DNA from: an uncultured SAR86 cluster bacterium
Lineage (GTDB): Bacteria; Pseudomonadota; Gammaproteobacteria; Magnimaribacterales; TMED112
Direction of reading: 5' to 3'
Length of the DNA: 64,000 nt
NCBI GenBank assembly: GCA_902619265.1
Contig: CACNDL010000001.1
Span: forward strand, 224,157-288,156
Below the pieces are notes generated by a model. That model was not told the origin of the DNA and did not search any database. It saw nothing but the letters and a program-made list of their open reading frames with translations. Position numbers and translations under genes: made by a program. Shown one piece after another: positions 9,465 to 18,803 of this stretch. Position 1 is the first letter of the stretch. Each line of letters begins with the position of its first letter.

Positions 9465-11612
9465 TTGTTCGAATCAATAAGTCTCTTTAATAAACCAAAA
9501 ACTTCGCGCTTAAGTGGAGAGCTCGATCAATTATCTAAATTATATTTAAACCCTCTGTCTAATCAGAAGATAAAGAAAGCTGTTGATTTTGCTGATAAAG
9601 CTCATGAAGGACAATTTCGTAAAAGTGGTGAGCCTTTTCTTATACATCCTATTAATGTTGGTCTAATACTCGCTTCGTTAAAAATGGATGCTGACACAAT
9701 TATTGCTGGGTTGTTACATGATGTAGTTGAAGATTGCGAAATTTCTTTAAAAACAGTGAAAAAAGAGTTTGGTACAAATGTAGCGAAGTTAGTTGATGGG
9801 ATGACCAAATTGCTACAGCTCGACGATAAGCTGAAAGACCAAAGCCAAGCAGAATATTTTCAAAAAATGGCACTGGCTACTGCAGAAGATGTTCGTGTTG
9901 TGATTATAAAACTTGCTGATCGTTTACATAATCTTCAAACCATTGAGCATTTGCCCAGAGATAAACAAATAAAAAAAGCTAAAGAAACATTAGAGTTATA
10001 TGCTCCTTTAGCACATCAAATTGGCATGCATAAAATGGCAACTGATTTAGAGGACCATTCTTTTAAAACAATTCATCCCTTTCGACATAATCTTATTGAA
10101 CAAGCTTTAAAGAAAAATGAGCTAAACAGAAAAACTTTAATTTCTAAAGTGAAAAAAACACTTAAAGCGAAATTTAAGAAAAATAAATTGGAAGCAGGTA
10201 CCAAAGGTAGAAGAAAAAGAATTTATAGCATTTATCAAAAGATGAAGTCGAAACATAGGTCTTTTGGAGATATATATGATGTCTTTGCTTTTAGGGTCAC
10301 CGTTGAGAAAGTTGAAGAGTGCTATAAAGTTTTAGGAATTATTCACAATGTTTTCTCGCCAATATCTGGTAAATTTAAGGATTATATCGCTGTGCCAAAA
10401 ATGAATGGTTATCAAGCTCTTCATACTGTAGTAATGACTTTCGATGGTGTGCCTATGGAGGTTCAAATCCAAACCTCTGCGATGGAAACTTTTGCAAACT
10501 ATGGAATTGCTTCGCATGGTTTATATAAGACGAAAGTAAATGATGACCAAGTAAAAGCAAAATCAAGACAATTAGTTCAAAGACTTACTGATATGAGTAA
10601 AAGAAGCTCATCTTCAATTGAGTTTTTGGAAAGTCTTAAGACTGACATGAAGGGAAAAGAGGTGTATGTCTTTTCTCCGAACGGCAGAATATTTTCTTTA
10701 AAGCAAGGCTCCACCAGTATTGATTTTGCTTACGCAGTTCATAGTAGCCTCGGAAATTATTGCCTTTCGTGTGAGATAGATAAGAAGCTTTCTCCTTTAT
10801 CAACAGTCTTAAAGAGCGGTCAAACTGTCGAGATTATTAAAGGGAAAAAGAAAACCGTTAATCCAGCTTGGTTAAATTTTGTCATTACTTCCAAGGCAAT
10901 AACAGAAATAAAAAAAGAGCTTAAAAAAGTAAAAATAAGTGATGCAAGAGTTTTAGGTAAAGATCTGCTTGAGGATAGCTTGCAAGATGCTGGTATTGAG
11001 TTAAGTGAATATCCAAACGAGCAATTGAAAGGAGTATTTAACCTTCTGGGCGTTAGATCACTCAACCAATTACTTGTAGATATTGGATCGGGCAGAAAAA
11101 GGAGTAACTTGGTATCCCAAAGTTTTGCTGAAGGTTTAAGAGGTTCTTCAAAATCCAAAGAAGTTGCCTCTGAACTAAAAATTGGGTCTTCCAAAAAATA
11201 TGGAGCAATTAAGTTTCCAGAATGTTGTTATCCTGTGCATGGCGATCCATGTCTAGCAGTTCACAATGAACTTGGCATAACAATACATAGAGAAAATTGT
11301 GAAAATTTAAAAGGATTCTTAAATACACCAGGCAGGTGTTCAAATATCAATTGGGAAAAAAATGATGACTCTGAGTATCTAGCAGCTTTAACAATGACTC
11401 TTGTGAATGAACCAGGAGCTTTAGCTGATGTGTCAAAAATAATTTCTAGCAATGAATCAAATATACAAAGCGTTTTGACTAAAACACTTGATGAAAATTT
11501 TATTGAGCTTACTGTAAAAATCTTAGTTAGAGATATTGAGCATTTAGATACAATCAACTCGAAATTAATGAAAAATAAAACTGTAACAAACATTGAGAGA
11601 AAATTAACTTGA
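9465..11612 (+). CDS. spoT: bifunctional (p)ppGpp synthase/hydrolase (SpoT/Rel type)
   Basis: This 715-residue alarmone enzyme has all domains in order. They are an N-terminal hydrolase with an intact HD site (GLLHDVVEDCE, near residue 83), a synthetase domain (RRKRIYSIYQKMK to QIQTSAMETFANYG), a TGS domain (KEVYVFSPNGRIFSL, near 397) and a C-terminal ACT domain. The charge motif before YIA reads KFKD; basic residues there mark bifunctional enzymes, whereas RelA carries an acidic version, so both activities are expected. Translation starts at TTG (9465), 11 bases after a GAGGAG site. Its stop overlaps the TTG start of pyrB. Confidence 0.96.
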   Translation: MFESISLFNKPKTSRLSGELDQLSKLYLNPLSNQKIKKAVDFADKAHEGQFRKSGEPFLIHPINVGLILASLKMDADTIIAGLLHDVVEDCEISLKTVKKEFGTNVAKLVDGMTKLLQLDDKLKDQSQAEYFQKMALATAEDVRVVIIKLADRLHNLQTIEHLPRDKQIKKAKETLELYAPLAHQIGMHKMATDLEDHSFKTIHPFRHNLIEQALKKNELNRKTLISKVKKTLKAKFKKNKLEAGTKGRRKRIYSIYQKMKSKHRSFGDIYDVFAFRVTVEKVEECYKVLGIIHNVFSPISGKFKDYIAVPKMNGYQALHTVVMTFDGVPMEVQIQTSAMETFANYGIASHGLYKTKVNDDQVKAKSRQLVQRLTDMSKRSSSSIEFLESLKTDMKGKEVYVFSPNGRIFSLKQGSTSIDFAYAVHSSLGNYCLSCEIDKKLSPLSTVLKSGQTVEIIKGKKKTVNPAWLNFVITSKAITEIKKELKKVKISDARVLGKDLLEDSLQDAGIELSEYPNEQLKGVFNLLGVRSLNQLLVDIGSGRKRSNLVSQSFAEGLRGSSKSKEVASELKIGSSKKYGAIKFPECCYPVHGDPCLAVHNELGITIHRENCENLKGFLNTPGRCSNINWEKNDDSEYLAALTMTLVNEPGALADVSKIISSNESNIQSVLTKTLDENFIELTVKILVRDIEHLDTINSKLMKNKTVTNIERKLT

Positions 11613-12499
11613 ACAAGATTTCTGATATAGCCAGTCTAGAAAAAGATTTTATAGATAATATTTTTGATCTTACTTCTAATATACGTAATAAGTGGCCGAA
11701 AATTGAGCAAGTTGGAGTTGGAAAAACAATTTGTCTTTTGTTTTGGGAACCAAGCACTAGAACTAAATTATCATTCGAGCACGCAGCAAAAAAATTAGGT
11801 TTTGATGTTTTAGATTTCTCTCCTGAATGTTCCTCAATAAAAAAAGGAGAATCATTTGAAGACACGATACAAACTTTACTTGCAATGAAAGTTGATGGTT
11901 TCGTCATAAGACATCCTGAAGATCAAATTTCAAAGAAAATTATATCTATGCTTCCAGAAGATGTTTTCTACATCAACGCTGGAGATGGCAATCACGCTCA
12001 TCCCACACAAGCAATGTTGGATGTATATACGATGAAAGAAAAGTTTGATGACTTATCTACTATGAAGCTAACAATACTAGGAGATGTAAATCATTCAAGA
12101 GTAATTCCATCGCAGATTGAGCTCTTAAAAAAATACTCATGTGCCAGCATTAATTTTGTTGGACCCGAATCGCTTATATCAAAAAAATTCTCACCATCTT
12201 TTTCAGAAATTTCAAAAGATTCCCTGGCAGATAGGGATATTTTATTTATTCTCAGAGTTCAGAAAGAGAGATTTAAAGATGATGATGGTCTGGATGAAGC
12301 AGGCTTCATTAAAAATTTCCAAGTTAATAACGAATTTCTTAAAAATTCTGGTTTCAAAGGTTTTTTGATGCATCCAGGCCCTATGAATATAGACGCAGAG
12401 ATAACTAGAGAGGCAGCTAATAGTGAAAATTCATTAGTTTTAGAACAAGTGGAGAATGGACTGTACCTTAGAACAGCTTTGTTAAGTCTTATTCTTTAA
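11609..12499 (+). CDS. pyrB: aspartate carbamoyltransferase catalytic chain
   Basis: PyrB joins carbamoyl phosphate and aspartate in the first committed step of pyrimidine synthesis. The 296-residue chain has the carbamoyl-phosphate loop EPSTRTKLSFE (near residue 47), GDGNHAHPTQA (near 129), GDVNHSRV (near 153) and HPGPMNID near the C-terminus. The start is TTG at 11609, overlapping the spoT stop. No regulatory pyrI chain or fused dihydroorotase follows. Instead the gene converges on ribE with 18 bp of overlap. In Escherichia trmH sits between spoT and recG; here pyrB occupies the place after spoT. Confidence 0.93.
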   Translation: MNKISDIASLEKDFIDNIFDLTSNIRNKWPKIEQVGVGKTICLLFWEPSTRTKLSFEHAAKKLGFDVLDFSPECSSIKKGESFEDTIQTLLAMKVDGFVIRHPEDQISKKIISMLPEDVFYINAGDGNHAHPTQAMLDVYTMKEKFDDLSTMKLTILGDVNHSRVIPSQIELLKKYSCASINFVGPESLISKKFSPSFSEISKDSLADRDILFILRVQKERFKDDDGLDEAGFIKNFQVNNEFLKNSGFKGFLMHPGPMNIDAEITREAANSENSLVLEQVENGLYLRTALLSLIL

Positions 12500-13090
12500 A
12501 ATTCTTTCGGTGGTATCAACAATAGCTATTGTTGACTGATCAATTTCTAAGTTAATTTCATCACCAAAAACTAAATTATCTAGATTAGTAGTTTTTAGTG
12601 TTTCAGGTATTAAATGTATTTGAAATCTGGAATCATGTATTTTTCCAATTGTAATGCTGCAACCATTTATACCTATATAGCCCTTCTCAGAAAGATATTT
12701 TGACCACTCTGGTAATGTGTCAATGACTATATCTTTTGAATCTCCAACAATCAGCACTTCTTTGACTATACCTTTTAAGTGAATATGACCTGACATTAAA
12801 TGGCCTCCAACTGATCCACCAAAAGACAAAGAAGATTCTATATTTACATATGAACCTTTAGCATAATTTTTTATTATGGTTCTCTCTAAAGTTTCTTTTA
12901 CCGCGTCAAATGTTAAAGAACTATTAGTTTTTTTTGTTATGGTTAAACAAACACCGTCTACCGAAACACTATCACCAACTTTTTTATCTTTAGCGAAAAC
13001 CATAGAACAGCTAACCGTGATAGTTAAATGCTCATTTCCTTCTACCAAAGAGTCAATTATTCCTATTTCTTGAACAATTCCACTAAACAT
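12482..13090 (-). CDS. ribE: riboflavin synthase, alpha chain
   Basis: This enzyme dismutates two 6,7-dimethyl-8-ribityllumazine molecules to riboflavin. The product has two homologous lumazine-binding halves (about residues 1-97 and 98-202). It begins MFSGIVQEIG, has the first-half GVCLTI strand and GHLMSGHIH, and the second-half GINGCSITIG. I chose the ATG at 13090 over the in-frame GTG at 13096, because the family starts at MF(T/S)GI and an AGAGG site lies 5 bases before the ATG. It overlaps pyrE by 8 bp. No FMN riboswitch is seen upstream. Confidence 0.95.
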   Translation of the reverse strand: MFSGIVQEIGIIDSLVEGNEHLTITVSCSMVFAKDKKVGDSVSVDGVCLTITKKTNSSLTFDAVKETLERTIIKNYAKGSYVNIESSLSFGGSVGGHLMSGHIHLKGIVKEVLIVGDSKDIVIDTLPEWSKYLSEKGYIGINGCSITIGKIHDSRFQIHLIPETLKTTNLDNLVFGDEINLEIDQSTIAIVDTTERILKNKT

Positions 13091-13721
13091 CTTCACCTCT
13101 GAATTTATCTCTATAGTTTCTTATGCTCTCAAGGACACTTTCATCAATCATTTCATTAGCATCTAATAAGTCATCCAGAGAAATTATTGAAAGAATATCA
13201 AGACCCTCATCTATTAGCTCTGAGGATGCCATTAGTTTTGTATTTTGGCCTTGTTCTTGACGGTCTAAGGTAACCAATGCGCCTGCAACATTTACATCAT
13301 ATTTTCTCAGATAATCTAGAGCCTCTCTTATTGCTAAGCCAGAAGAGATAACATCATCAATTATTAGTACATTGCCTTTTGGTAGAGCTCCAATAAGTGA
13401 ACCTCCTTCCCCATGATCTTTAACCTCTTTTCTGTTGAAACATATTGGCATATTTCGTTCTTTACTAAGTTTAGTAGCTAAGATTGATCCAAGAAAAATA
13501 CCTTTGTAAGCTGGTCCGAAAATCATATCAAACTCCAAGTTCGAGTCTTTAACTTTTGCTGCCAAAATTTCTCCTAATTTATCCAAGGAGCCATGTTCAA
13601 TTAGGGCAGAAGCATTGAAAAAGTAAGGACTTTTTCTACCAGACTTTAGGGTAAATTCACCAAATTTTAGAGCATTAGACTCTAAAGCAAGTGTTAGAAA
13701 GTTTTTTTGATAATCTTTCAC
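13083..13721 (-). CDS. pyrE: orotate phosphoribosyltransferase
   Basis: PyrE transfers phosphoribose from PRPP to orotate, making OMP. The 212-residue chain has the substrate-proximal FGEFTLKSGRKSPYFFN (near residue 20), the NRKEVKDHGEGG loop, and the PRPP motif VLIIDDVISSG (near 118). It starts at GTG directly after the rph stop and overlaps ribE downstream, so rph-pyrE-ribE is one transcript. The rph-pyrE order is the same as in Escherichia. With pyrB just across the convergent boundary, two pyrimidine genes lie close together on opposite strands. Confidence 0.96.
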   Translation of the reverse strand: MKDYQKNFLTLALESNALKFGEFTLKSGRKSPYFFNASALIEHGSLDKLGEILAAKVKDSNLEFDMIFGPAYKGIFLGSILATKLSKERNMPICFNRKEVKDHGEGGSLIGALPKGNVLIIDDVISSGLAIREALDYLRKYDVNVAGALVTLDRQEQGQNTKLMASSELIDEGLDILSIISLDDLLDANEMIDESVLESIRNYRDKFRGEDV

Positions 13722-14426
13722 TTAAGGTTTAATAATTTCTTTTTGTAATTTAAATAGGTCTTTGATTCCACTTTCAGCTAAATCAATAAGGCCATTAAAT
13801 TGCTCTTTGGTAAATGCTTTTTCTTCACCTGTTCCTTGGATTTCAATAAAGTCTAAGTTATCGTTCATAACAATATTTACATCACACTCAGCATTACTGT
13901 CTTCTTCATAATTTAAATCAAGTATCAATTCATCTTTATAAACACCAACACTAATTGCAGCAACTAGGTTATCAATAGCATTTTCTTTGCCAATTTTCTT
14001 CAAAGCTTTACATAGAGCGATCGTTCCACCTGTTATTGATGCTGTTCTAGTACCACCATCAGCCTGAATTACGTCACAATCAATAGTAATCGTATAGCCT
14101 GTTAGTTGATCTAGATCTACTACTTGTCTTAATGACCTTCCAATCAATCTTTGTATTTCCATCGTTCTACCAGATTGCTTTCCTCTTTGAGCTTCACGAT
14201 TCATTCTTTCGTTTGTTGAGCGGGGTAACATGCCATATTCTGCTGTTACCCATCCAGTTTTTTTATCTTGCATCCACCTTGGTACAGCTTTCTCTATACT
14301 TGCATTACAAATTACTTGCGTGTCTCCAAATTTTATTAAAGCAGAGCCCTCAGCATGTTTATTAAACTCAGAAATAATGCTGACTTCTCTCATTTGATCA
14401 TTTTTACGTTTGTCTAATCTATGCAT
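13722..14426 (-). CDS. rph: ribonuclease PH
   Basis: RNase PH is a phosphorolytic 3' exonuclease that trims tRNA ends. The 234-residue product has KHAEGSALIKFGDT (near residue 21), TAEYGMLPRST (near 60), GRTMEIQRLIGRSLR, and the catalytic CDVIQADGGTRTASITGG segment (near 113-130). It is the first gene of rph-pyrE-ribE. The ATG at 14426 lies only 44 bp from the divergent amidohydrolase gene, so promoters for both directions must share that space. Confidence 0.97.
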   Translation of the reverse strand: MHRLDKRKNDQMREVSIISEFNKHAEGSALIKFGDTQVICNASIEKAVPRWMQDKKTGWVTAEYGMLPRSTNERMNREAQRGKQSGRTMEIQRLIGRSLRQVVDLDQLTGYTITIDCDVIQADGGTRTASITGGTIALCKALKKIGKENAIDNLVAAISVGVYKDELILDLNYEEDSNAECDVNIVMNDNLDFIEIQGTGEEKAFTKEQFNGLIDLAESGIKDLFKLQKEIIKP

Positions 14427-14470
14427 AGCTAATTTTGTTGTTTACTATTATACAGTCAAGGAATAAATAG

Positions 14471-15853
14471 ATGATAAAGAAATTACTACTACCATTTTTT
14501 ACAGTATTTCTTCTTGGATGTAGCGACCAAACAGTCTCAATTTTCCAGAATGAGGCGGAAGGCTCTTTCACAAACTTTGAAGAAAATTTACACGGAACAT
14601 ATGCATCAACTTATAAGCCACTTGCACCAGAAAATATTGTCATAAGAAATGCGACCGTTTTTGATGGAAACGGAAATAAATTTCAAAACTTTGATGTACA
14701 TTTTTCTGACGGAAAAATTCAGGCTATAGGTTTGAGACTAGTCGCTGATGGAGCACAAGAGATAGATGGCACTGGAAAATTTGTTACCCCAGGAATTATA
14801 GATAATCACTCACATATGGGTGTATATCCTGCTCCAAGTGTCAGAACAAGCAGTGACGGTAATGAAGCAACTAATCCTGTTACCTCAGAAGTTTGGGCAG
14901 AGCATAGTGTTTGGACACAAGACCCACAATATAAGTTGGCATTAGCTGGAGGGATTACAACTTTTCATGTCTTACCAGGGTCGGCAAATCTTTTTGGAGG
15001 TAGAGGCGTAACTCTTAAAAATGTTTCGGCAAATACTGTTCCAGAAATGAAATTTCCTGATGCCCCTCACTCTTTAAAAATGGCATGTGGTGAAAATCCG
15101 AAACGGGTCTACAGTTCAAGAGGACCCTCGACAAGAATGGGTAATGTTGCTGGCTATAGAAATGCCTGGATTGGTGCAGAGAATTATAAAGAACAACTGG
15201 AACGTGATCCAAACCATAGAGATATAAGAAATGAGACTTTGGCAGGTGTGCTTGACGGAGAAATTTTAGTTCATAATCATTGCTACAGGGCAGATGAAAT
15301 GGCCACAATGATTAATATTGGAGAAGAATTCGGATATAAAATTTCCACTTTTCATCATGGGGTAGAGGCTTACAAAATAGCAGATCTTCTTGCTGACGAG
15401 GGAATTTGTGCAGCTCTTTGGGCAGACTGGTGGGGTTTCAAACATGAGGCATATGACATGACCATTGCAAACATAGCTATAGTTGATCAAGCAAGAGACG
15501 GTACTGGATGTGCAATAGTTCATTCAGATGATGAAAGTGGTATTCAAAGACTTAATCAAGAGGCTGCAAAAGCTCTGGCAGCTGGAAGACGTGCTGGTTT
15601 TGAAATCTCAGAGGGAAGAGCCATGACCTGGTTAACAAAAAATCCAGCAAAGTCTTTAGGCATTCTAGAACAAACTGGAACCTTGGACATAGGAAAAGAT
15701 GCTGATGTTGTTATTTGGAGTGGAAATCCTTTTAGCATCTATACAAAAGCAGAACAAGTTTATATTGATGGTGCTCTTGCTTTTGATAAAGCAACTAACT
15801 TTATGCCTCATACTGATTTTGATCTTGGTGTGAAAGAATGGGAGGACAAATAA
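14471..15853 (+). CDS. metal-dependent amidohydrolase, predicted lipoprotein
   Basis: This 460-residue hydrolase has a lipoprotein signal ending in the lipobox LLGC (Cys17). A TIM-barrel amidohydrolase domain of the imidazolonepropionase-like type follows. Metal ligands look complete: H113 and H115 after VTPGIIDN, HNHCYRAD (about 264-271), FHHGVEAYK (about 293-301) and the catalytic Asp in VHSDDES. The closing segment ILEQTGTLDIGKDADVV is typical of the family. The substrate is unknown; cyclic amides, dipeptides or lactams are possible. Its stop overlaps the start of a second, degenerate amidohydrolase, suggesting a two-subunit envelope enzyme. Confidence 0.88.
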   Translation: MIKKLLLPFFTVFLLGCSDQTVSIFQNEAEGSFTNFEENLHGTYASTYKPLAPENIVIRNATVFDGNGNKFQNFDVHFSDGKIQAIGLRLVADGAQEIDGTGKFVTPGIIDNHSHMGVYPAPSVRTSSDGNEATNPVTSEVWAEHSVWTQDPQYKLALAGGITTFHVLPGSANLFGGRGVTLKNVSANTVPEMKFPDAPHSLKMACGENPKRVYSSRGPSTRMGNVAGYRNAWIGAENYKEQLERDPNHRDIRNETLAGVLDGEILVHNHCYRADEMATMINIGEEFGYKISTFHHGVEAYKIADLLADEGICAALWADWWGFKHEAYDMTIANIAIVDQARDGTGCAIVHSDDESGIQRLNQEAAKALAAGRRAGFEISEGRAMTWLTKNPAKSLGILEQTGTLDIGKDADVVIWSGNPFSIYTKAEQVYIDGALAFDKATNFMPHTDFDLGVKEWEDK

Positions 15854-17112
15854 TGAAATTTATAAAAATTTTGGCTCTTATACCTCTCTTAGTATTTTCT
15901 CATGCTGAAGATATGTATCTGATTAAGGGTGGAATAACTTTTTTACCTGATGGTAGTTTCGCTAAAAAAGATATCTTAGTAGATGAGGGCTTAATAATTT
16001 TAGTAGAAGACAATATTGGTGATGTGGGTGCTGAAAATATTATAGATGCTAACGGCAAATACGTTACACCTGGTTTGATTGTTTTTTCATCTCTTGGATT
16101 GCTAGAATTAAGTTCTCTGCCAGAAACTAATGATACTTCTTCTAATATCTATAATGCTGGTTTTGATCCTAGCAAAGCTTACAACCCTTTTTCACAAGCA
16201 GTAAGACTCAATAGAGCCAAAGGTGTTTCATCAACTGTTCATGTGCCTCAAGCATCTGGTTATTTTTCAGGATTATTAACATACACAAAGATAAACGAGG
16301 GCTACAAACAAAAGAAACAGGGGCCACTGGGACTGGTTACAAGTTTTGGTCAATCATATGATGACTCAAGAGCTGCAAATTTATTATTCATGGAAGACCT
16401 TTTTAATTATGTACGTACAAATAAAGATGATAATTATGCAGATATGACACAATTTATGCTTGGAACGGCAAATGATTACAAATTTACGAGCAGAGATTTC
16501 AAAGCATTATTAAAAGTTCTGAATGGTGAAATACCACTAGTAGTTAAAGTTAGCAGAGCAACAGATATTTTAAATGTTTTGAAGTTTGCTGAAAGTCAGC
16601 AAATTGATCTTATTTTATGGGGAGCTGCCGAGGCACATATGGTTGCAGATGAGATAGCCAAAGCAGATGTGCCAGTAGTATTAGATCCTTTAGATAATGT
16701 ACCAAGAACATTTGATTCATTAAATTCAACTTACGAAAATGCTATTCGATTAGATCAAGCAGGTGTAAAAATGGCATTTTACTACTCACAAGGAGCCGGA
16801 TCTCATAATGCATATCTCGCTACTCAATCGGCTGGTAATTCTGTTGCAATGGGTCTTGATTACGCTACAGCAATGAGATCAATAACTTCTAATCTTGCAG
16901 AAATTTTTGGGTTGGTAGGTGTGGGCTCTCTAGCGCCTGGTTACGATGCAGATTTAGTGGTGTGGGATGATGATCCGTTAGAGTTAATGACTAATGTAGA
17001 AAATCTTCTGGTAGACGGAATGGATCAAGATTTATCTAATAGGTATGAAGAGCTTACTGAAAGATATATGAAGGAAAAAGAACTCCCTAATTCTTATAGG
17101 TCAAGAGAGTAA
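15853..17112 (+). CDS. amidohydrolase-fold protein lacking metal ligands, exported
   Basis: I start this at the ATG at 15853 (TAATG overlap with the upstream stop, GGAGG 7 bases before), giving 419 residues with a Sec signal peptide. The frame and closing segment (LAPGYDADLVVWDDDP) are those of an amidohydrolase, but the active-site positions are gone. Where the partner has D-N-H113-S-H115, this one has V77-F78-S79-S80-L81. The HxHRADD strand reads VVKVSRATDI, and the terminal HSDD position reads YYSQGAG. It is probably a structural or regulatory subunit of the enzyme encoded just upstream. The 3' end overlaps convergent yqeY by 12 bp. Confidence 0.82.
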   Translation: MKFIKILALIPLLVFSHAEDMYLIKGGITFLPDGSFAKKDILVDEGLIILVEDNIGDVGAENIIDANGKYVTPGLIVFSSLGLLELSSLPETNDTSSNIYNAGFDPSKAYNPFSQAVRLNRAKGVSSTVHVPQASGYFSGLLTYTKINEGYKQKKQGPLGLVTSFGQSYDDSRAANLLFMEDLFNYVRTNKDDNYADMTQFMLGTANDYKFTSRDFKALLKVLNGEIPLVVKVSRATDILNVLKFAESQQIDLILWGAAEAHMVADEIAKADVPVVLDPLDNVPRTFDSLNSTYENAIRLDQAGVKMAFYYSQGAGSHNAYLATQSAGNSVAMGLDYATAMRSITSNLAEIFGLVGVGSLAPGYDADLVVWDDDPLELMTNVENLLVDGMDQDLSNRYEELTERYMKEKELPNSYRSRE

Positions 17113-17544
17113 CTCTTTAACAAAAGAACTAGCTTCAGACATCTCTGCATTTGGATGTTTTGTTTTAAGCTCCTTCATTACATTACCCATTTCTTGCATG
17201 CCATTAAAGCCTTTTTCAGAAATTATTTCACTTATAGCTTCTCTCAATGCATCACCAGCTAAAGCTTGTGGTAAATATGTCGCAAGCAAATCAAGTTCTT
17301 TTTGTTCGATTTCCTCTAAATCAGGCCTTCCACCATCTTTATATTGCTGAATAGAATCTTTTCTTTGTTTTGCCATTCTTTTTAAAATAGCAACAATATC
17401 TTCATCAGCAGGATCTTTCCTATTATCAACTTCAAATCTTTTGATCTCAGATGTAACTAATCTCAATGTGTCTCTGACAAACACATCTTTGTTGAGCATT
17501 GCTTGTTTCAGCTCAGCATTTATTTGATCTTTTAAGACAGACAA
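17101..17544 (-). CDS. yqeY: GatB/YqeY domain protein
   Basis: This 147-residue helical protein has the YqeY layout: an N-terminal helix ending in DTLRLVTSEIKRFEVDNRK, a central MAKQRKDSIQQYKDGGR helix, then LATYLPQAL and the C-terminal MGNVMKELKTKHP segment related to the GatB tail. The function is unknown, though the family is linked to tRNA-dependent amidotransferases. It follows rpsU by 2 bp, an order seen in many gammaproteobacteria just before dnaG-rpoD. Here the transcript ends instead against the amidohydrolase gene. Confidence 0.93.
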   Translation of the reverse strand: MSVLKDQINAELKQAMLNKDVFVRDTLRLVTSEIKRFEVDNRKDPADEDIVAILKRMAKQRKDSIQQYKDGGRPDLEEIEQKELDLLATYLPQALAGDALREAISEIISEKGFNGMQEMGNVMKELKTKHPNAEMSEASSFVKELLS

Positions 17545-17546
17545 CT

Positions 17547-17756
17547 TTACTTAAGTTTTGAGAAAGAGTCTTTCATAACTCTTTTATAGTTTCTTTTAAC
17601 TGCTGCAGCAGCTTTTCTTTTTCTTTCTTCAGTAGGCTTCTCAAAAAATTCTCTTTTTCGAACTTCAGTAACAATACCTGCTCTCTCACAAGCTCTTCTG
17701 AATTTTCGTAAACCTACATCAAAAGATTCAGTTTCTTTAATTTTTATACTTGGCAT
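17547..17756 (-). CDS. rpsU: 30S ribosomal protein S21
   Basis: S21 is a small basic protein of the 30S subunit that helps mRNA engagement near the anti-Shine-Dalgarno. The 69-residue product has the family core [17 protein letters not shown] (residues 13-29) and a [16 protein letters not shown] tail. It is divergent from tsaD, the classic rpsU partner, with 42 bp between the two starts. Confidence 0.97.
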   Translation of the reverse strand: MPSIKIKETESFDVGLRKFRRACERAGIVTEVRKREFFEKPTEERKRKAAAAVKRNYKRVMKDSFSKLK

Positions 17757-17798
17757 AATGTAGTGTGTATTTTAAGGATAAATATAAAAGAATCAACA

Positions 17799-18803
17799 AT
17801 GTTAATCTTAGGTATTGAAAGTTCTTGTGATGAAACTGGTCTAGCTCTATATTCAGAGGACGAAGGTCTCCTCGCACATATGGTCAATTCTCAAGTTGAA
17901 TTATTTACAGAATACGGCGGTGTCATCCCTGAAATAGCTGCACGAGACCATAGCGTAAAAATAATTAACATCCTCAAGACTTTACTAAAAAAAGCTGATA
18001 AAAATTTGCATGATATAAATCTAGTAGCATACACAGCTGGGCCAGGCCTTATAGGCTCTCTAATGGTTGGTGAAACTGTAGCTAAAACTATTTCTAATAT
18101 TTTAGATATAGAGTTGCTTCCAATTAATCATCTTGAAGGACATATTCTTGCACCTGGTCTGGAGGATGATAACTTACAAACACCATATTTATGCTTACTG
18201 GTCTCTGGTGGCCATACACAAATAATTAAATGTTCGGAGTATGGAAATTATCGAATACTTGGAGAGACTATCGATGACGCTTGTGGTGAGGCTTTTGACA
18301 AAGTGGGCAAGTTATTAAATTTAGAGTATCCCGGCGGCCCTAAAGTATCAAAACTTGCAGAAGGTGGTGATCCTACAAGATTTAATTTCCCAAGAGCATT
18401 AATGAAAGATAGAAACTTGAATTTTAGTTTTAGTGGGCTAAAGACAGCAGTTTTATATGCTTTGGACGATCTTGAAGAAAAAGATTATCCAGATGTAGCT
18501 GCATCTTTTCAAGAAGCTGTCATCGATGTCCTTATTAAAAAATTAGCTTATGCTATTGAGGAAACAGGTATTAAAAAACTTGTTTGTTCTGGAGGTGTTG
18601 CAGCAAATAGACTTCTGAGAGAGAGATTAACAGATATGTGCAAAACATCAGAGCTTGAAGTGAGTTATCCTAAGATGGAATTTTGCACAGATAATGCTGC
18701 TATGATTGCATATGCAGGATTTATTAGAAAGAAATATAATCTTAAAGAGTATCCAACAAAATATGCGAGACCTAGATGGCCATTAGGAGAGTTATATGAT
18801 TAA
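17799..18803 (+). CDS. tsaD: tRNA N6-threonylcarbamoyladenosine synthase subunit TsaD
   Basis: TsaD transfers the threonylcarbamoyl group to A37 of ANN-decoding tRNAs. The chain begins MLILGIESSCDETG at the ATG at 17799; an in-frame GTG at 17763 would add 12 residues with no family counterpart. Metal-binding HLEGH is near residue 110, followed by LLVSGGHTQ, DDACGEAFDKVGK, the NFSFSGLKTAV loop and SGGVAANRLLRERL. The length is 334 residues, normal for the family. Its partner gene tsaE is also in the window, 10 kb away. It overlaps folB by 8 bp. Confidence 0.97.
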   Translation: MLILGIESSCDETGLALYSEDEGLLAHMVNSQVELFTEYGGVIPEIAARDHSVKIINILKTLLKKADKNLHDINLVAYTAGPGLIGSLMVGETVAKTISNILDIELLPINHLEGHILAPGLEDDNLQTPYLCLLVSGGHTQIIKCSEYGNYRILGETIDDACGEAFDKVGKLLNLEYPGGPKVSKLAEGGDPTRFNFPRALMKDRNLNFSFSGLKTAVLYALDDLEEKDYPDVAASFQEAVIDVLIKKLAYAIEETGIKKLVCSGGVAANRLLRERLTDMCKTSELEVSYPKMEFCTDNAAMIAYAGFIRKKYNLKEYPTKYARPRWPLGELYD

